Part shown: positions 53,801-63,622 of the stretch, piece by piece
Layout of the letters: every line of letters starts with the position of its first letter
How positions within the stretch are numbered: position 1 is the first letter of the stretch
NCBI GenBank assembly: GCA_017506865.1
Contig: JAFCMP010000024.1
Coordinates: forward strand, 620,001-684,000
DNA length: 64,000 bases
Direction of reading: 5' to 3'
From: Tribonema minus
Lineage: Eukaryota; Sar; Xanthophyceae; Tribonematales; Tribonemataceae
Notes under the pieces: model-generated
What the model was told of the DNA's origin: nothing
Database searches by the model: none
What the model saw: the letters and a program-made list of their open reading frames with translations, nothing else
Program-made: the position numbers and the translations under genes

Positions 53801-56514
53801 GTCTGGGTGCAGCACCCACATGAAGCGGTTGAATGCATGCACAGTGTGTGCGCCGCACCCACTTGAATCCTTACATGGCGTACCCACCCCTGCTACACAT
53901 ATACCTCCGCCTGCTACCCATCAATACCGCCCTGCAGCGTCCGCTCAAAACCGTTCACTGCATACACGATGTTGAATGTGTGCACTCTCACTACCTTGCA
54001 GTGCTGGCATTGCCAGGTCAGTGCTGGTGAAACTGGTTGCTGACGTCGGTGGTGCATGTGGCCAGCTGCTTTGTTTCAAGTTCTGTGGCCTACAATCACT
54101 GAGCTGCAGAGCCGCATGGCCGTGTTCTTTCCATGCTACTCATGCCCAAAGCCAGCAAACATGTGACTGGAGAAGCAAAAGCGGTTGGGTAGCGCCTTGC
54201 AGGTCGGAAATGGGGGCCTTCTGGCGGGTGATGCCGACCAGCGGTGTCACAGATAGACTTGAGATCCCCAACCGTGGCTCAAGCTTGCACCCAACATACC
54301 CGCAACGTGAGCACCTCAGTTCTTAGCGTCGATCAACTAGAGCCATGGCCTCAATCACCAGATGAGCGCTGCTGATAGTGCAGCGCTCAGCAGCATTGCA
54401 TCGCCACGGACAGACCGGGGTGGGCCAGTCTCTTTCGCTTGGCAGCTTGTCCATTCCTTCACGCACGCGTGCACGGTGTCTGATGTGTCCTCACCGGTCG
54501 CCGCAAGGGGGTGCCGTCTTCTGACCGCAGCGCAGTGCTCAGCAGTCAGCAGTATCGCGCGCGCAACTGCTACTGCTGCTGCTGCTGCGCCGCCTGGGTT
54601 GCTGCAGCGGCGCTGTCCCCTGTGTTGCGTGCGCGCGCACGGCGTGCAGACGGGTCACGTCACATGTGCGCGTGACATGGGCGCTGCAGTTCAAACGCCG
54701 ACGCTTACCGCACCTGACCCCCCCCCCCCTTCCTCCCCCCACTTCCCCCCTGCCCCCCCTGCGCATACAGGGCCTCGACCTAGATGCCTTCGCGGGCAGC
54801 TACGCGCTCCTCCTCCCCCCCTCACCCCCCCCGCCGCGCGCGCCGAGACCCCCGCCAGCGCCATCGCCGCATTCCTCATCACGCGGCACCTCTGCAGCAC
54901 CCTGGGCCCCGCCGCTGCTGCTGCCACCGCCGCGCCGCCGCCGCCGATGCCCAAGCACCACCTGGTCGCCGTGGATGCCGCCGTCGCGCGCATCGCGGCG
55001 GCGCTCGTGTGCCACGACTGCGGCGCGAGCGCCGGCGCCGCCGCCGCGTGCACGCCGGCGGCGCCCGGCGACGCGCTGCCGCTGGAGGGGCGGCGCCGGC
55101 TGCCGTGCCGGCTGCGCGGCGGCGGCGGCGGCGGCAGCGGCGGCGCGCCGGCGTCCCTTTCTGGTGAGTGCCTTGCGGCATGCACGCTGAGAGCGCGTCG
55201 ATGATGACTTAGGTGCGTAAGATTTATGGCGCAAGGCTGGTCTGCAGCAGGGGCGGCCGTGGCAGGCGCTGGGTTGCGCGGCAGCGGCGGCGCCGGCGTC
55301 GGCGGCAGCGGCGGCGCCGGCGCGGGTGCCAGTGGCAGCTCAACGTCTCTGGTGTGCAGCGGAGATATTCTATTCATGCCTACCGCATGTGGTCATGCGC
55401 GGCGCGCTCACGCAGCACCTGTGTCCATCGCGTGCGGCGCGAGAGGGTTGTGCTCAGGACAACGGGAGGACCGCGTCTGGCTCATCCAGAGCAGCCGTGT
55501 CCCGCTCCTGCAACACAACGAGCGTGACTTGCGCTAGTGGAACGCAGGGATCCTTCGCTCCTGCAACACAACGAGCGTGACTTGCGGATCCTTCGCTCCT
55601 GCAACACAACGAGCGTGACTTGCGCTAGTGGAACGCAGGGATCCTTCCGCAAGCGCACAATCATGTGCTGTTGAGACGTGCACGCTCCATGGCATGCCCC
55701 CATCCCAGCGTGTGCTGCGCGAACCCAGTCAGTAAGACAGCTTTGGTGCCCCGCTCACACACACACCCCTTTCCTCTGCGCAGCGTCCGCAGCGGCGGCG
55801 GCGTCGGTTGCGTGGGCCGTGCTCGACCACCCGCTGCAGCTGCTGCTCGTCACCGCAAGCGGCCGCGTCGTCGCCGCCGTCGCGTACGCCGGCGCGCGCA
55901 CCGGCCCGCTGCCCGGCGACAAGCGCGCGCTGGAGGTGTGGACGGAGCGCGCGTGCGCGCCGGCCGTGGCGGCGGCAGCGGCGGCGGCAGCAGCGGCGCC
56001 GCCGCCGCCGCGGCCGCTGTCGCGCAGCCCGTCGCGCGCCATGGCGGCGGCGGCGGGCTCGCCGGCGCGCGCCATGATCGCCGCGCACCGCGGCTCGCGC
56101 GCGCTGCTGCCGGCGCTCGGCCGCGCGTCGCTCTCGCTCGCGGCGATGATGCCGGCGGCGGCGGCGGCGGCGGTCGGCGGCGCGGCCGGCGGCCTCGTGC
56201 AGGGCATGGGCGGCGGCGGCGGCGCGGCGGCGCACGCCGGCGGCGTCGCCATCGTCATGGAGTGCGTGGAGGACAAGTCGACGGTCATGGCGCATATAGA
56301 GGTGGCGCGGCAGCGCTCCGAGCTGGCGCGTGTGGACGCATTAGCCGAGCTCGCGCGGCAGGCGTTGGGGTCGCTCGCGGGGGCGGTGGCGCCGCCGCTG
56401 CTGCCGCCGCCGCCGCGGCCGCCTTCGCCGCAGCTGCAGCCGCCGCCGCTGCTGCCGCACCTGGCGGCGGCGGCGGCGCGCGGCAGCGAGGAGCCGCCGA
56501 GCGCCCGCGAATAG
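47839..56514 (+). CDS. CLEC16A: CLEC16A/FPL-domain endolysosomal trafficking protein
   Basis: Family members (animal CLEC16A/Ema, plant TT9/GFS9) act on endolysosomal traffic, autophagy and mitophagy. Exons 47839-48159, 48757-49422, 50034-50246, 51161-51270, 51916-52984, 54771-55163, 55784-56514; phases 0,0,0,2,0,1. About 1,165 aa. The FPL domain spans exons 1-2: LVETLRAIAECVAYGE, FFELFCEVGLMQTFVDI, then VALLVQNIRSTTSLYLLLSN, NHINRLI and HYASFLKALSVRLGPATVQF, a near-diagnostic match. Exon 5 is a long Ala/Pro/Gly-rich insertion. Exon 6 opens GLDLDAFAGSY. Exon 7 has AWAVLDHPLQLLLVTASGRV and a helix AHIEVARQRSELARVDALAE. Within exon 6 the opening frame and the ITRHLCSTLG frame differ by one base in a C-rich stretch (about 54805-54835). 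The start at 47839 is the first ATG giving the conserved lead-in. Confidence 0.9.
49520..49560 (+). repeat. Downstream echo of CLEC16A exon 2
   Basis: GGCTGGCGCAGGTGAGCGAG copies the exon 2 end (coding GLAQ) and donor (real end 49422), preceded by a run of about 20 G. Confidence 0.75.
49690..49727 (+). repeat. Interstitial telomere-like TTAGGG repeat
   Basis: Six or so TTAGGG-type units, some altered (TTAGGATTAAGGG), in CLEC16A intron 2. Confidence 0.85.
49803..50032 (+). repeat. Upstream echoes of CLEC16A exon 3 acceptor region (three units)
   Basis: CTGCTCAG followed by a C run, then a CACA tract, then CTTCTGCAACTGCAAATGC-like sequence, repeats at about 49810, 49895 and 49960. The last unit leads into the real acceptor at 50033 through CTCTGCGACCGCATTTTGCG. 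Confidence 0.8.
50338..50415 (+). repeat. Downstream echo of CLEC16A exon 3
   Basis: Copies about 70 bp of the exon end and donor (real end 50246): GCGGGAGCTGCTGCTSGGCG and AGCTGCATGCTGCTGGTGAG. A single inserted C pair shifts the frame of the copy, which argues it is not a used exon. Confidence 0.93.
51405..51585 (+). repeat. Two-copy repeat after CLEC16A exon 4
   Basis: CAGAGGCGCTGAAAKGA plus CGNAGGGGCTGCAGGCSTG occurs at 51402-51447 and 51535-51578, about 130 bp apart, each followed by GTATGTATGT-type sequence. Confidence 0.8.
53035..53115 (+). repeat. Downstream echo of CLEC16A exon 5
   Basis: GGTGACCTGCCTGTGAGTTACGCTTTTGTC copies the exon end (coding RWPARE), its donor and about 50 bp of intron (52968-53035). 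The offset is about 78 bp. Confidence 0.88.
53223..53264 (+). repeat. Perfect interstitial telomere repeat (TTAGGG)7
   Basis: Seven uninterrupted TTAGGG units in CLEC16A intron 5, the cleanest array in the window. Perfect units imply recent insertion or ongoing slippage. Confidence 0.97.
55230..55375 (+). repeat. Downstream echoes of CLEC16A exon 6
   Basis: Two or three GCGGCAGCGGCGGCGCCGG-type units, the last followed by a TCTCTGGTGTGC donor-like end, copy the Gly-rich exon end (GGGGSGGAPASLS, real end 55163). Confidence 0.75.
55503..55650 (+). repeat. Near-identical three-copy tandem repeat
   Basis: Three units of CTCCTGCAACACAACGAGCG plus TGACTTGCG; the outer two also share CTAGTGGAACGCAGGGATCC. 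Unlike most repeats here the copies are almost identical, so this is recent. It lies in CLEC16A intron 6. Confidence 0.95.
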
Positions 56515-57543
56515 TGGTTACGAGAGCGCGTCGCGTTGCGTTGCGTGTGCATGTAAGTAATGTAACAATCGACGCCCGCGGGGGGGGTTCGTTCCGCAGT
56601 GGTGACGGCCTTGACATGCGAACGTCTCGTGATGCCATCTTTTTGCAGCGCAGGCGCTGCCCTTCGGCGCGCCTCATGCTCTGTGTTGCTGAAAGTGCTG
56701 CTGAATGCATGGCTCTGGTTTGCTGAAAGTGCTGCTGAATGCATGGTTCTGGTTTTGTTGCACCCGTCGCTGCTGTGCGCTGTTGCTGAGCATTGCTACT
56801 TCAAGGTGCTGCTCGACGATCATGTGACACCCCAGCCGCGACGATTGTTTCAGCAGCCATCGCGCTCGCATCGGTGTGCGCGACTCTCGTCGCTGCCCTT
56901 CTTGTGAGCAGCAGTGGCTTGGAGCTGTGATCATGTTTGCACGGCACGCGTGCGCGACTTACTTGCTTTGGTGCGCTTGCAAGGAGCAGTGCTCAGCAAC
57001 CGGTTGCGCCTGCGCGGAGTGCGGTCCCGCGTCGGCTCGGCGCCTGTGGTAATGACAAGGGCTCTTGTCGCTCGTGCACCGTCTACTGCCAAGTGCGAGG
57101 TGATGGGCACTGCAAAAAGCTGATGAACACCAGCAGCAAAAGGATCTCGCTTCGAAGCACGCCCTTGTTTGTGTGCTGAGCAGGTGATGGTCCCAGCTTT
57201 GGCGGCCCTTGCTGCGCACTGCCCCCTGGCCGTGACATGTTGATATGACGAGTTGTGACCTCTGGCCAGGTGCTGCAAGTGCATGTCAAGACAGTCCAAC
57301 CGCAACTGCATACAGCAGACGCACGTCTGCTCGTGAGGAAGCATGCTTGCGTCTGTACTCACAACCTGACAGCAACTGCACGCCATCGCACGAGCATTTG
57401 CGTACACAGAAGTCGTCATTCACTGCGTGGCTGTACGCCACACGACACCGCACCTCACAACAACCACACTCAACGGACAACATTGGCGAGCCACCCCGGA
57501 CCTGCACACGACCAAAACCGCGCGCGCGCACACGCCGGCGCCT
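56515..57543. other. Convergent intergenic region between CLEC16A-like and CEP19-like genes
   Basis: No supported gene. A tandem pair of about 34 bp (GAAAGTGCTGCTGAATGCATGG) lies at 56688-56757. Two TGTAA strings sit at about 56550-56565, some 35-50 bp after the CLEC16A stop; in some algae TGTAA marks polyadenylation, so they are candidates. Confidence 0.4.
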
Positions 57544-59491
57544 TCACGCGTCCTCTATCTCGAAACTGGCATCGAACTCTTCCTCCTCGTACTCTACTTC
57601 GTTCGCAATGCTACCCACGTCCCCCCCCTCGCTCCCTGCCGCGCCGCCGCTGCCGCCGCCGCCGCCATCGAGCCCCTCCACGGCGTCCCAGTCGCTGCTC
57701 TCCGTGGGCGCGAACGCGAGGCGCTTGTCGTGCACGTACCCCTCCTCCCCCGGCAGCACGCGGTTCTTCACGAACCCCACGCTCATCTGCGCCTTCGCCG
57801 CTGCGAGCACCGCCTCATCGGCCTTGTTAAGGTCCACGGCCTGAAGGTCCGGCAGCGGCGGCGCCGCGCGCGCAGCAGCAGCGGCGCGCGCGGCGGCGGC
57901 GGCGGCGCCAGCGTCGGAAGCGCCCAGCTCCGTGCTGATGGCATTGATCGCAGCATCGCCGCCTGCAAGCGCGGCGCTGAGAGTCGCAACGTCGCCGAGC
58001 GCACTAGCGGCGGCGGCAGCAGCAGCGGCAACTTCGGCAGAGGCAGCGTCAGCAGGCGCTGCTGCGGCGGCGGCAGCGCTCGACAGGAGGCGCGACTGCA
58101 GCGCGGCGACGAGCGCCTCCAGCTGCGCGCGCCGCACGCGCCGCGGCCCCATAAAGTCGGGCCAGCGAGCGGCGAGGCGCCGCGCAACGCGCGCGGGCGC
58201 AACGCGCCCCTCCAGACCCCTGATGAGGAAGCGCCGGTGGTACACGGCGCCGCTGCCGCCGCCGCCGCTGCCGCTGCTGCTGCCGCTCAGCGTGTACTCC
58301 AGGACCAGCGCGGGCGGGCTCAGCACTGCCGCCAGCCGCAGCGGCACCACATCTGCCGCCGCTGCTGCCGGCGCTGGCGCCGCTGCTGCCGCTGCCGTCT
58401 GCTCCGCTGGTGCGGCTGCTGCCGGGACGTCTGCCGCTGGCTGCGCAGCCGCGCGCTGCGCTGCTGCGGATGGCGGAGGCGGCGGCTGAAGAACCTCCGC
58501 TTCCTGAGATGAGGGCGGCTCGGGGGTTGGCGGCGCGTCCGTGGGCGGCACTGCCGCCGCAGCAGCGGCGGCGGCGGCGGCCCTGTTGGGGTTCCAGCCG
58601 ATGCGTGGCTTGTTTTGCGGCGGCGCTGCATCTGCAGCCGCCGCGGCTGCGGGGACGGCGGGGGGCGCGACCGCTGCGGCGCCCGCGCCGGCATCTGCAG
58701 GGGCGCAGGGCACGCAAATTGTGTTGAGCGATGCTCGCGATCATTAAGCAAGTCATGCAGAGCGCCACTCGAGCTCGAGGAGACAATGAAGGTTCACGGG
58801 TGCACTACTAGAAGCGGCAACGATTGTGTGCGTCTGCCGCTGCTGCAGTCGCCGCGCAGCACTGCTGCAGCCGCCTGTGCGCCACGGCCCTTGGCACCCT
58901 GGGCGCTGCCTGCTGCCAGCGGCGCCAGAGGTGTGCGCGGTGGCACCGCGCAACTGGCCAGCTCTCGTGTACCCAATGCCAGCGCCGTACGCAGCAAGGC
59001 CCAACTCACTCACGGGGTCATCAGCTGTGCGCAGCGTTGCGTGCGTGCCCACGCTGGTCTCACTCGTTCGCAATGGCGGCGACAACATGGCATGAGCGCC
59101 GTGCCGCGTCGGCAGCAGCGCGGCATCGGCAGAAATGGCGGGGCGCCGCCTGACGTGCTGAGCGCTTCCTTCACAACACAGTGTGACATTGCTCAGACGG
59201 CAAGCACGCCAACTGCTCCTCACCTGCGTCCGCCGCCGGCGTCGCCGCTGCCGCCGCCGCCCGATTGGCGTTCCACCCTATCCTGTTGGGCTTCTTCGGC
59301 GGCGCAGCGGCGCTGCCGCCGCCGGGCGCCGTGGCAGCAGTGGCGCGCAGCTCGTCAATGCCGTGCGCCGTGGTGGTGGTGGTGACGCCTCCGTCAACGG
59401 TGGTGGCGGCGGCGCTGCTGCCGCTGCCGTTGCTGCCCGCGTCAGTGCTCAAGGGGCCACCGGCGGGGGGCGCAGTGGGCGCCACCGCGAC
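57544..59491 (-). CDS. CEP19: CEP19-like centriole/ciliary protein
   Basis: CEP19 sits at the mother centriole and helps start intraflagellar transport through RABL2 (family knowledge). Exons on minus: 59491-59224 (an in-frame ATG exists at 59536, but the bases between form a C-rich tract ending in CAG, so an acceptor is likelier) and 58694-57544, joined in phase 1. The family blocks are all in the second exon: SPPALVLEYTLSG, GAVYHRRFLIRGL, then VDLNKADEAVLAAAKAQM, GFVKNRVLPGEEGYVHDKRL and SSDWDAVEGL, then an acidic tail. It is far longer than the 163-aa human protein because of Ala/Pro-rich N-terminal filler. RIGWNANRAAAAAA in exon 1 and RIGWNPNRAAAAAA in exon 2 are an internal repeat straddling the intron. 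A further 5' exon is probable. Confidence 0.82.
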
Positions 59492-59536
59492 CTGATCGGC
59501 GGAAGGCGGCAGGGGAGGGGGGGAGGGGGGGGGCAT

Positions 59537-60626
59537 TCAGCAGCCAGCGCGCGGCAGCGGCGCATGTCGGGGGTGTGCATGCGGTGGAGGTGCTGAATGC
59601 TGGCGTGCGTGCGCGATCGTCGTGCTGGCGGCGGCGGCCGCAACGCTGCCATCTGCGTCGGCGGTCGTCACGCCAGCGCCCTTGTGAGCGCTGCTGTTGC
59701 TGCACGATTCGGCGCCTGCGGGAGCGCTCTCGTGGCGGCGCCGCGAGCCTCGCAGCGGCTCGCGGCCGACGAGGTCAGCATGCGCGCGTTGCACGGCTGC
59801 GCTGCAAATCGCCGCAGCGCGTGTGATTGCCGCACGCACGTACGGCGCAGGCAGTCACGCAGGCGCGTCGGCAGCAGCTTATGGTAGGGGCGCGCAGAAG
59901 CGCTTTATGTGATGCGGACCGAGGCCCTGATCAGCATGCGGCGCAGGCGCCCGGCGCGTGCCGGTGGGTGCTGCGTTACGGGCAGCGCTGCTGCCGCCAC
60001 GCCGTGCATCTCACCATCAGCGACTCTAGGATAGAATTGCGGCGGGGGGAAGGCGGCCGGCGCGCCGCAGCATAGCAGCGCACGCCGCGCTGCTGCAGGG
60101 CGCTCAAGCAAGGGATGCTGCGGATGGCAGCGGCGGCAACGCATGCTCGGCGACGAAACTATTGCACCGCAAAGGATGCGCTTGCGACTCAGATGGTGTC
60201 CGTCGCTGTAGGTCTCCCGCGCGTGTAGCGATGAGGAAAACGGCATCAGCTTGACGGAATGGCGACCAGTGCGTCTGACACCTGGCCCGCTGCTCTGGGT
60301 GGTTGCGCTGCTGCTTTGGAGTTGGGCTCAGAAATAGGGCTATGGCTAGAGTTAGGCCACGTGAGCAATGCTCATGCGTGCCCCGTCAGCTCAAGACAAG
60401 ATACGCGCAGATAGCATGAGGGCGCTGTCGCTTTGACTGGCAGCTTAAGGCGTGTGCCATGACATTCTGCCACGAAAGCATCTGCAATGGCAATCAACTG
60501 CCTGCAGCTGCCACGGCCCGTGATCGCCACCGTGCCGACAGAGAGGCCTGCCCGCGGCTCAGACTTGAAGTTGTGTACATTCCTTGCACTTCAACTTGAA
60601 GTTCAACTTGAATTGTACATGCTCAC
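59537..60626. other. Unassigned stretch between CEP19-like and TBCC genes
   Basis: Should contain the CEP19 5' end and the last exon of the TBCC gene. No exon could be placed with confidence. A CTTCAACTTGAAGTTCAACT string lies at 60588-60607. Confidence 0.35.
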
Positions 60627-63378
60627 CTCGGCGTCGTCATCCAGCGGCAGCCACGCTGGCACCTGCTGACGCAGGGGGGAATCAAAGCAGTGTTCAGGTG
60701 GACGTGAGCTCACCGGTGACGTGCCATGGTGCTTGAAGTTGAGATGAGCTGACAGCAGTGACCGAGACGTGCCAGCGTGCTTGAGGTTGAAGTGAGCTGA
60801 CAGCAGGAGCTGCGGAGTCGTCAAGTTGAGTGCATCCGGTAGGAGACAGTTGGAGGCTCTGGCGCATGGTCAGAGGCGAATTCAGCCACGCAACAGCGAA
60901 GCGCATTCGCGGCAGATGACATTTGCAGGGACAGCGGAGAGCCTGTGCCAGCAACCGCCGGGCTCGGTGGCGCGGGTGCAATTGTGTCTGCGCGCTGTGA
61001 GTGCTGGTCGCGTGGTGCAAGTGCTTCAAATAATGGCATCAGTTCTCTCTGCTCGCTTTGTTGGGGCAAAGGCGGGCGCACAGCAGGCGTGGCGCATGCG
61101 CTGCGAGGCGCTCCGGCTAGGCTTGCGCCGCTTTGCAAGGTGGAAAACGGTTGAGATGCGCACGCCGCTTGTGGTCGCTTCCGGAGTACCGCTGGTAGTT
61201 GTAAGTTTGTGGCCCACCGGCAAGCGGACGATTTTACGCTGCGACACAGGCGCGCATGGCGTGGTGCCTGTCCGCCGCGGAGGCGAGCGCTCGCCCAAAC
61301 TTCAACCCACGGCTGCTGCTACTTCAACAAGCATACTGGTGTTACGCTCACCATCTGCATAGACCGGCGTTGTAGCCCGGGCACACTCCATGCGATGCCG
61401 GTACCGGTACTGTACAGACACAAAGCTGCAGTCGCAACCCCACTGCTGCTACTTTAAGGAAGTACCGGTTTCACGTACACCACTTGCATAGACCGGTCTT
61501 GCAGCCGGCGCCTACACCAGTACCACCGGCATTACGCAGGCCACAAGGCCGCAGCCGCGATGGTGGCGCTGAGCACTGCTGATCATACATACCTACATAC
61601 CCACCTCCGACTCGCCGACCAGCGACCAGTTCTTGCCGGTCTTCGCCTCGTCGTTGAAGTCGAAGATCGCGTACCAGACGCTCGGGGTCATGAGGTTGGA
61701 TGCCTGCAGGTGGCTCGCATGGTCTGCGTACGCGCCGTTGAAGGGCCCAAACTTCATGCCGCTGCTGGTCTCTATGATCGGCTGCACGTGCAAGAGGCAC
61801 AGCAGCGGGGCGGGTTGCGGGGGGGGTGGGGGGGTTTGGGGGTGGTGACGGGAGGGGAGTACACTGGTGAGTTCACGCGTGCACTGGCAACAGGCAATTG
61901 TGCCGTTTGTGCACTGCAGGTTTGACACCAGCAGTAGCAGCGGCAGCAGTGGCGGCAGGCAGCACAAATGCTGTGCGCTACCGATGCTGTCTGGCCAATG
62001 CCTTGAAGGCGGCCGACGCAATTGATAGTGCTCAACAGTTGCACCATTGGACATATACGGCATTCATTGCGCGCTCCTGGTGTGCTGCTGCTGCTGGTCC
62101 AAGAAAAAAAGCTGGCAAGCAGACGAGCTCAGGCTGGCATAGGTGTGTGACGCATCGCAGCGCGGTGCGTGGCGATAGCGCCGCGCATCAACGCTGCACA
62201 TGCTGCACTTCTGCACTTTAGCATCTTCTAGAGGCTCTCTGCGTGTGGCACCCACTCACAGTTACGGCAAAAAAGGATAGGCGTTCAATATGTACCGGGC
62301 AGATTGCCTTGTGATGGCCCGAACGACAAGCCGGTTACGACCACACGGCACTGTGCAGCGTTGCGTTGACGACCACGCTCGACCAGTTAGCACGCAAACA
62401 CTGCACCGCAGCACAGATCATCCTCTGCTTTGCCTGCGCCATGCCCGCCAGCCCTCACGCCCTTGGCCACTCACCGCGTCATGCGCAGTAATAAGATCGT
62501 GATCGTCCACATTTGGGTACGTTTGCCTGCCCCCCCCCCCCTGAGTGACCCACCTCAGTCTTGCTGTACAGGCTGAAGAGGCAGTTCTGGCAGTCCCGCG
62601 TCCTCAGCTGCAGCAGCCAAGCGACACAGAGACCGCACAGCCTGAGTCAGGGTGCACATGCCTCTGTGCTGAGCGCTTTATCAGCGCAGCGGCGGTTGTG
62701 TTGCACAAGCAGTGCCAAGCACGGCACTGTCGTCGGTGACATGTCTACCAATGAGGTAAGTGACAGTCGCGCGCCTGAGTGCTCTCATGGACGACAACAT
62801 GGCAGACATCTGCATTGAGTTGTCGCTGCCAATCTCCAGCGTGAGGAGACACGGCATGGCACGCGAAGCTGCTGGCAACCCATGTCGGTGCTCACAACAG
62901 GTATGCAGAGGAGCACCAGCTTAGTTCAGGTACATGCGTAATTTTTGTTGACTCACGCCGTGCACCGCACGCTCAGATCCCAGGCAATCAACGGATGCAA
63001 TTTGAAATATTGCTGCTGCTCTAAGGTCTGCTTAAGCTGTAGGCGCCTTGGATCGCACTGAAGAGCACGCACCTGCTTGCAGGCAGCGTAAAACGTGCAA
63101 CCCGAGCAGTTCCTGACGAACAGGGATTCCGCACAAGCAGCCACAAACACCCTGCAGTCCACCAGGTTGTCGCACTGCACCATGTCACTGGCATCCAGCA
63201 GCTGCACCTCGCACCGGCTCAGGTCACTGAGGTCGAAGGGCTGCCCCTGCACTGCACCAGGCAGTTTGATCAGAGTCTGGTCGACGGCATTTCTGAAGGT
63301 ATACTGAGTCTCGAACTCATGCTTGCGCCAGGCTTTTCTGTCCGTGAAGACTGTACCGTCGGTAGCCGTGAACACCAT
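60627..63378 (-). CDS. TBCC/C-CAP domain protein (RP2-like)
   Basis: TBCC-domain proteins include tubulin cofactor C and the ciliary ARL3 GAP RP2. Exons on minus: 63378-63073, 62607-62554, 61781-61605, 60662-60627, all phase 0; 191 aa so far. Exon 1: MVFTATDGTVFTDRKAWRKH, then repeated beta-helix turns (CEVQLLDASDMVQCDNLVDC, RVFVAACAESLFVRNCSGCT). Exon 2 is the 18-residue turn LRTRDCQNCLFSLYSKTE. Exon 3: PIIETSSGMKFGPFNGAY, then WYAIFDFNDEAKTGKNWSLV. Exon 4: VPAWLPLDDDAE. The usual RP2/TBCC catalytic Arg lies in a QxRxxxC context; here exon 1 ends in KQ and exon 2 opens LRTRDC, so the motif spans the junction. The final exon was not found. With CEP19 next door it fits a flagellar or tubulin role, though adjacency may be chance. 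Confidence 0.88.
60695..60825 (-). repeat. Upstream echoes of TBCC exon 4
   Basis: Two units of about 58 bp share GTGCCAKSGTGCTTGARGTTG and GAGCTGACAGCAG. On the minus strand they copy the acceptor side of the exon (CAG, then GTGCCAGCGTGG, real start 60662). Confidence 0.75.
61310..61560. repeat. Two-copy tandem repeat, about 125 bp, after TBCC exon 3
   Basis: GCTGCTGCTACTTCAACAAG...GCATAGACCGGCGTTGTAGCC at about 61310-61378 recurs at about 61441-61506. Flanking GCCGGTACCGGTACT/CACCAGTACCACCGGC pieces match less well. Confidence 0.75.
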
Positions 63379-63622
63379 CCTATGATGGAAAGGGCTGCGG
63401 GTGCCCGTGCTAGGCTTTTGGATGTTTACAGTTGAGGACAGTTCTGAAGCGCGTTCGGGGCCTTCGTTGTGCCAGGTGCAGTGTGTGGACACACACCAGA
63501 GATGGTGTTCTGAGGTGCGAGCGCGTTACTCCAGCGCTAGGATCCCCGTGTGGTCATCCAATTTTTCTTCCCTGTGTTGCTGCCTGCAAGCGGTGCGGTA
63601 AAAGAGGGCCGCCTGCCTCAGC
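63379..63622. promoter_or_regulatory. Divergent promoter region, TBCC gene and right-edge gene
   Basis: 244 bp between two divergent start codons. No defined motif was seen; placement rests on the two gene starts. Confidence 0.4.

Noticed and set aside
55755-56744. 329-codon minus-strand frame opposite CLEC16A exon 7
   Set aside because: Mirrors Ala/Gly-rich coding on the plus strand, and the plus frame has the family blocks.
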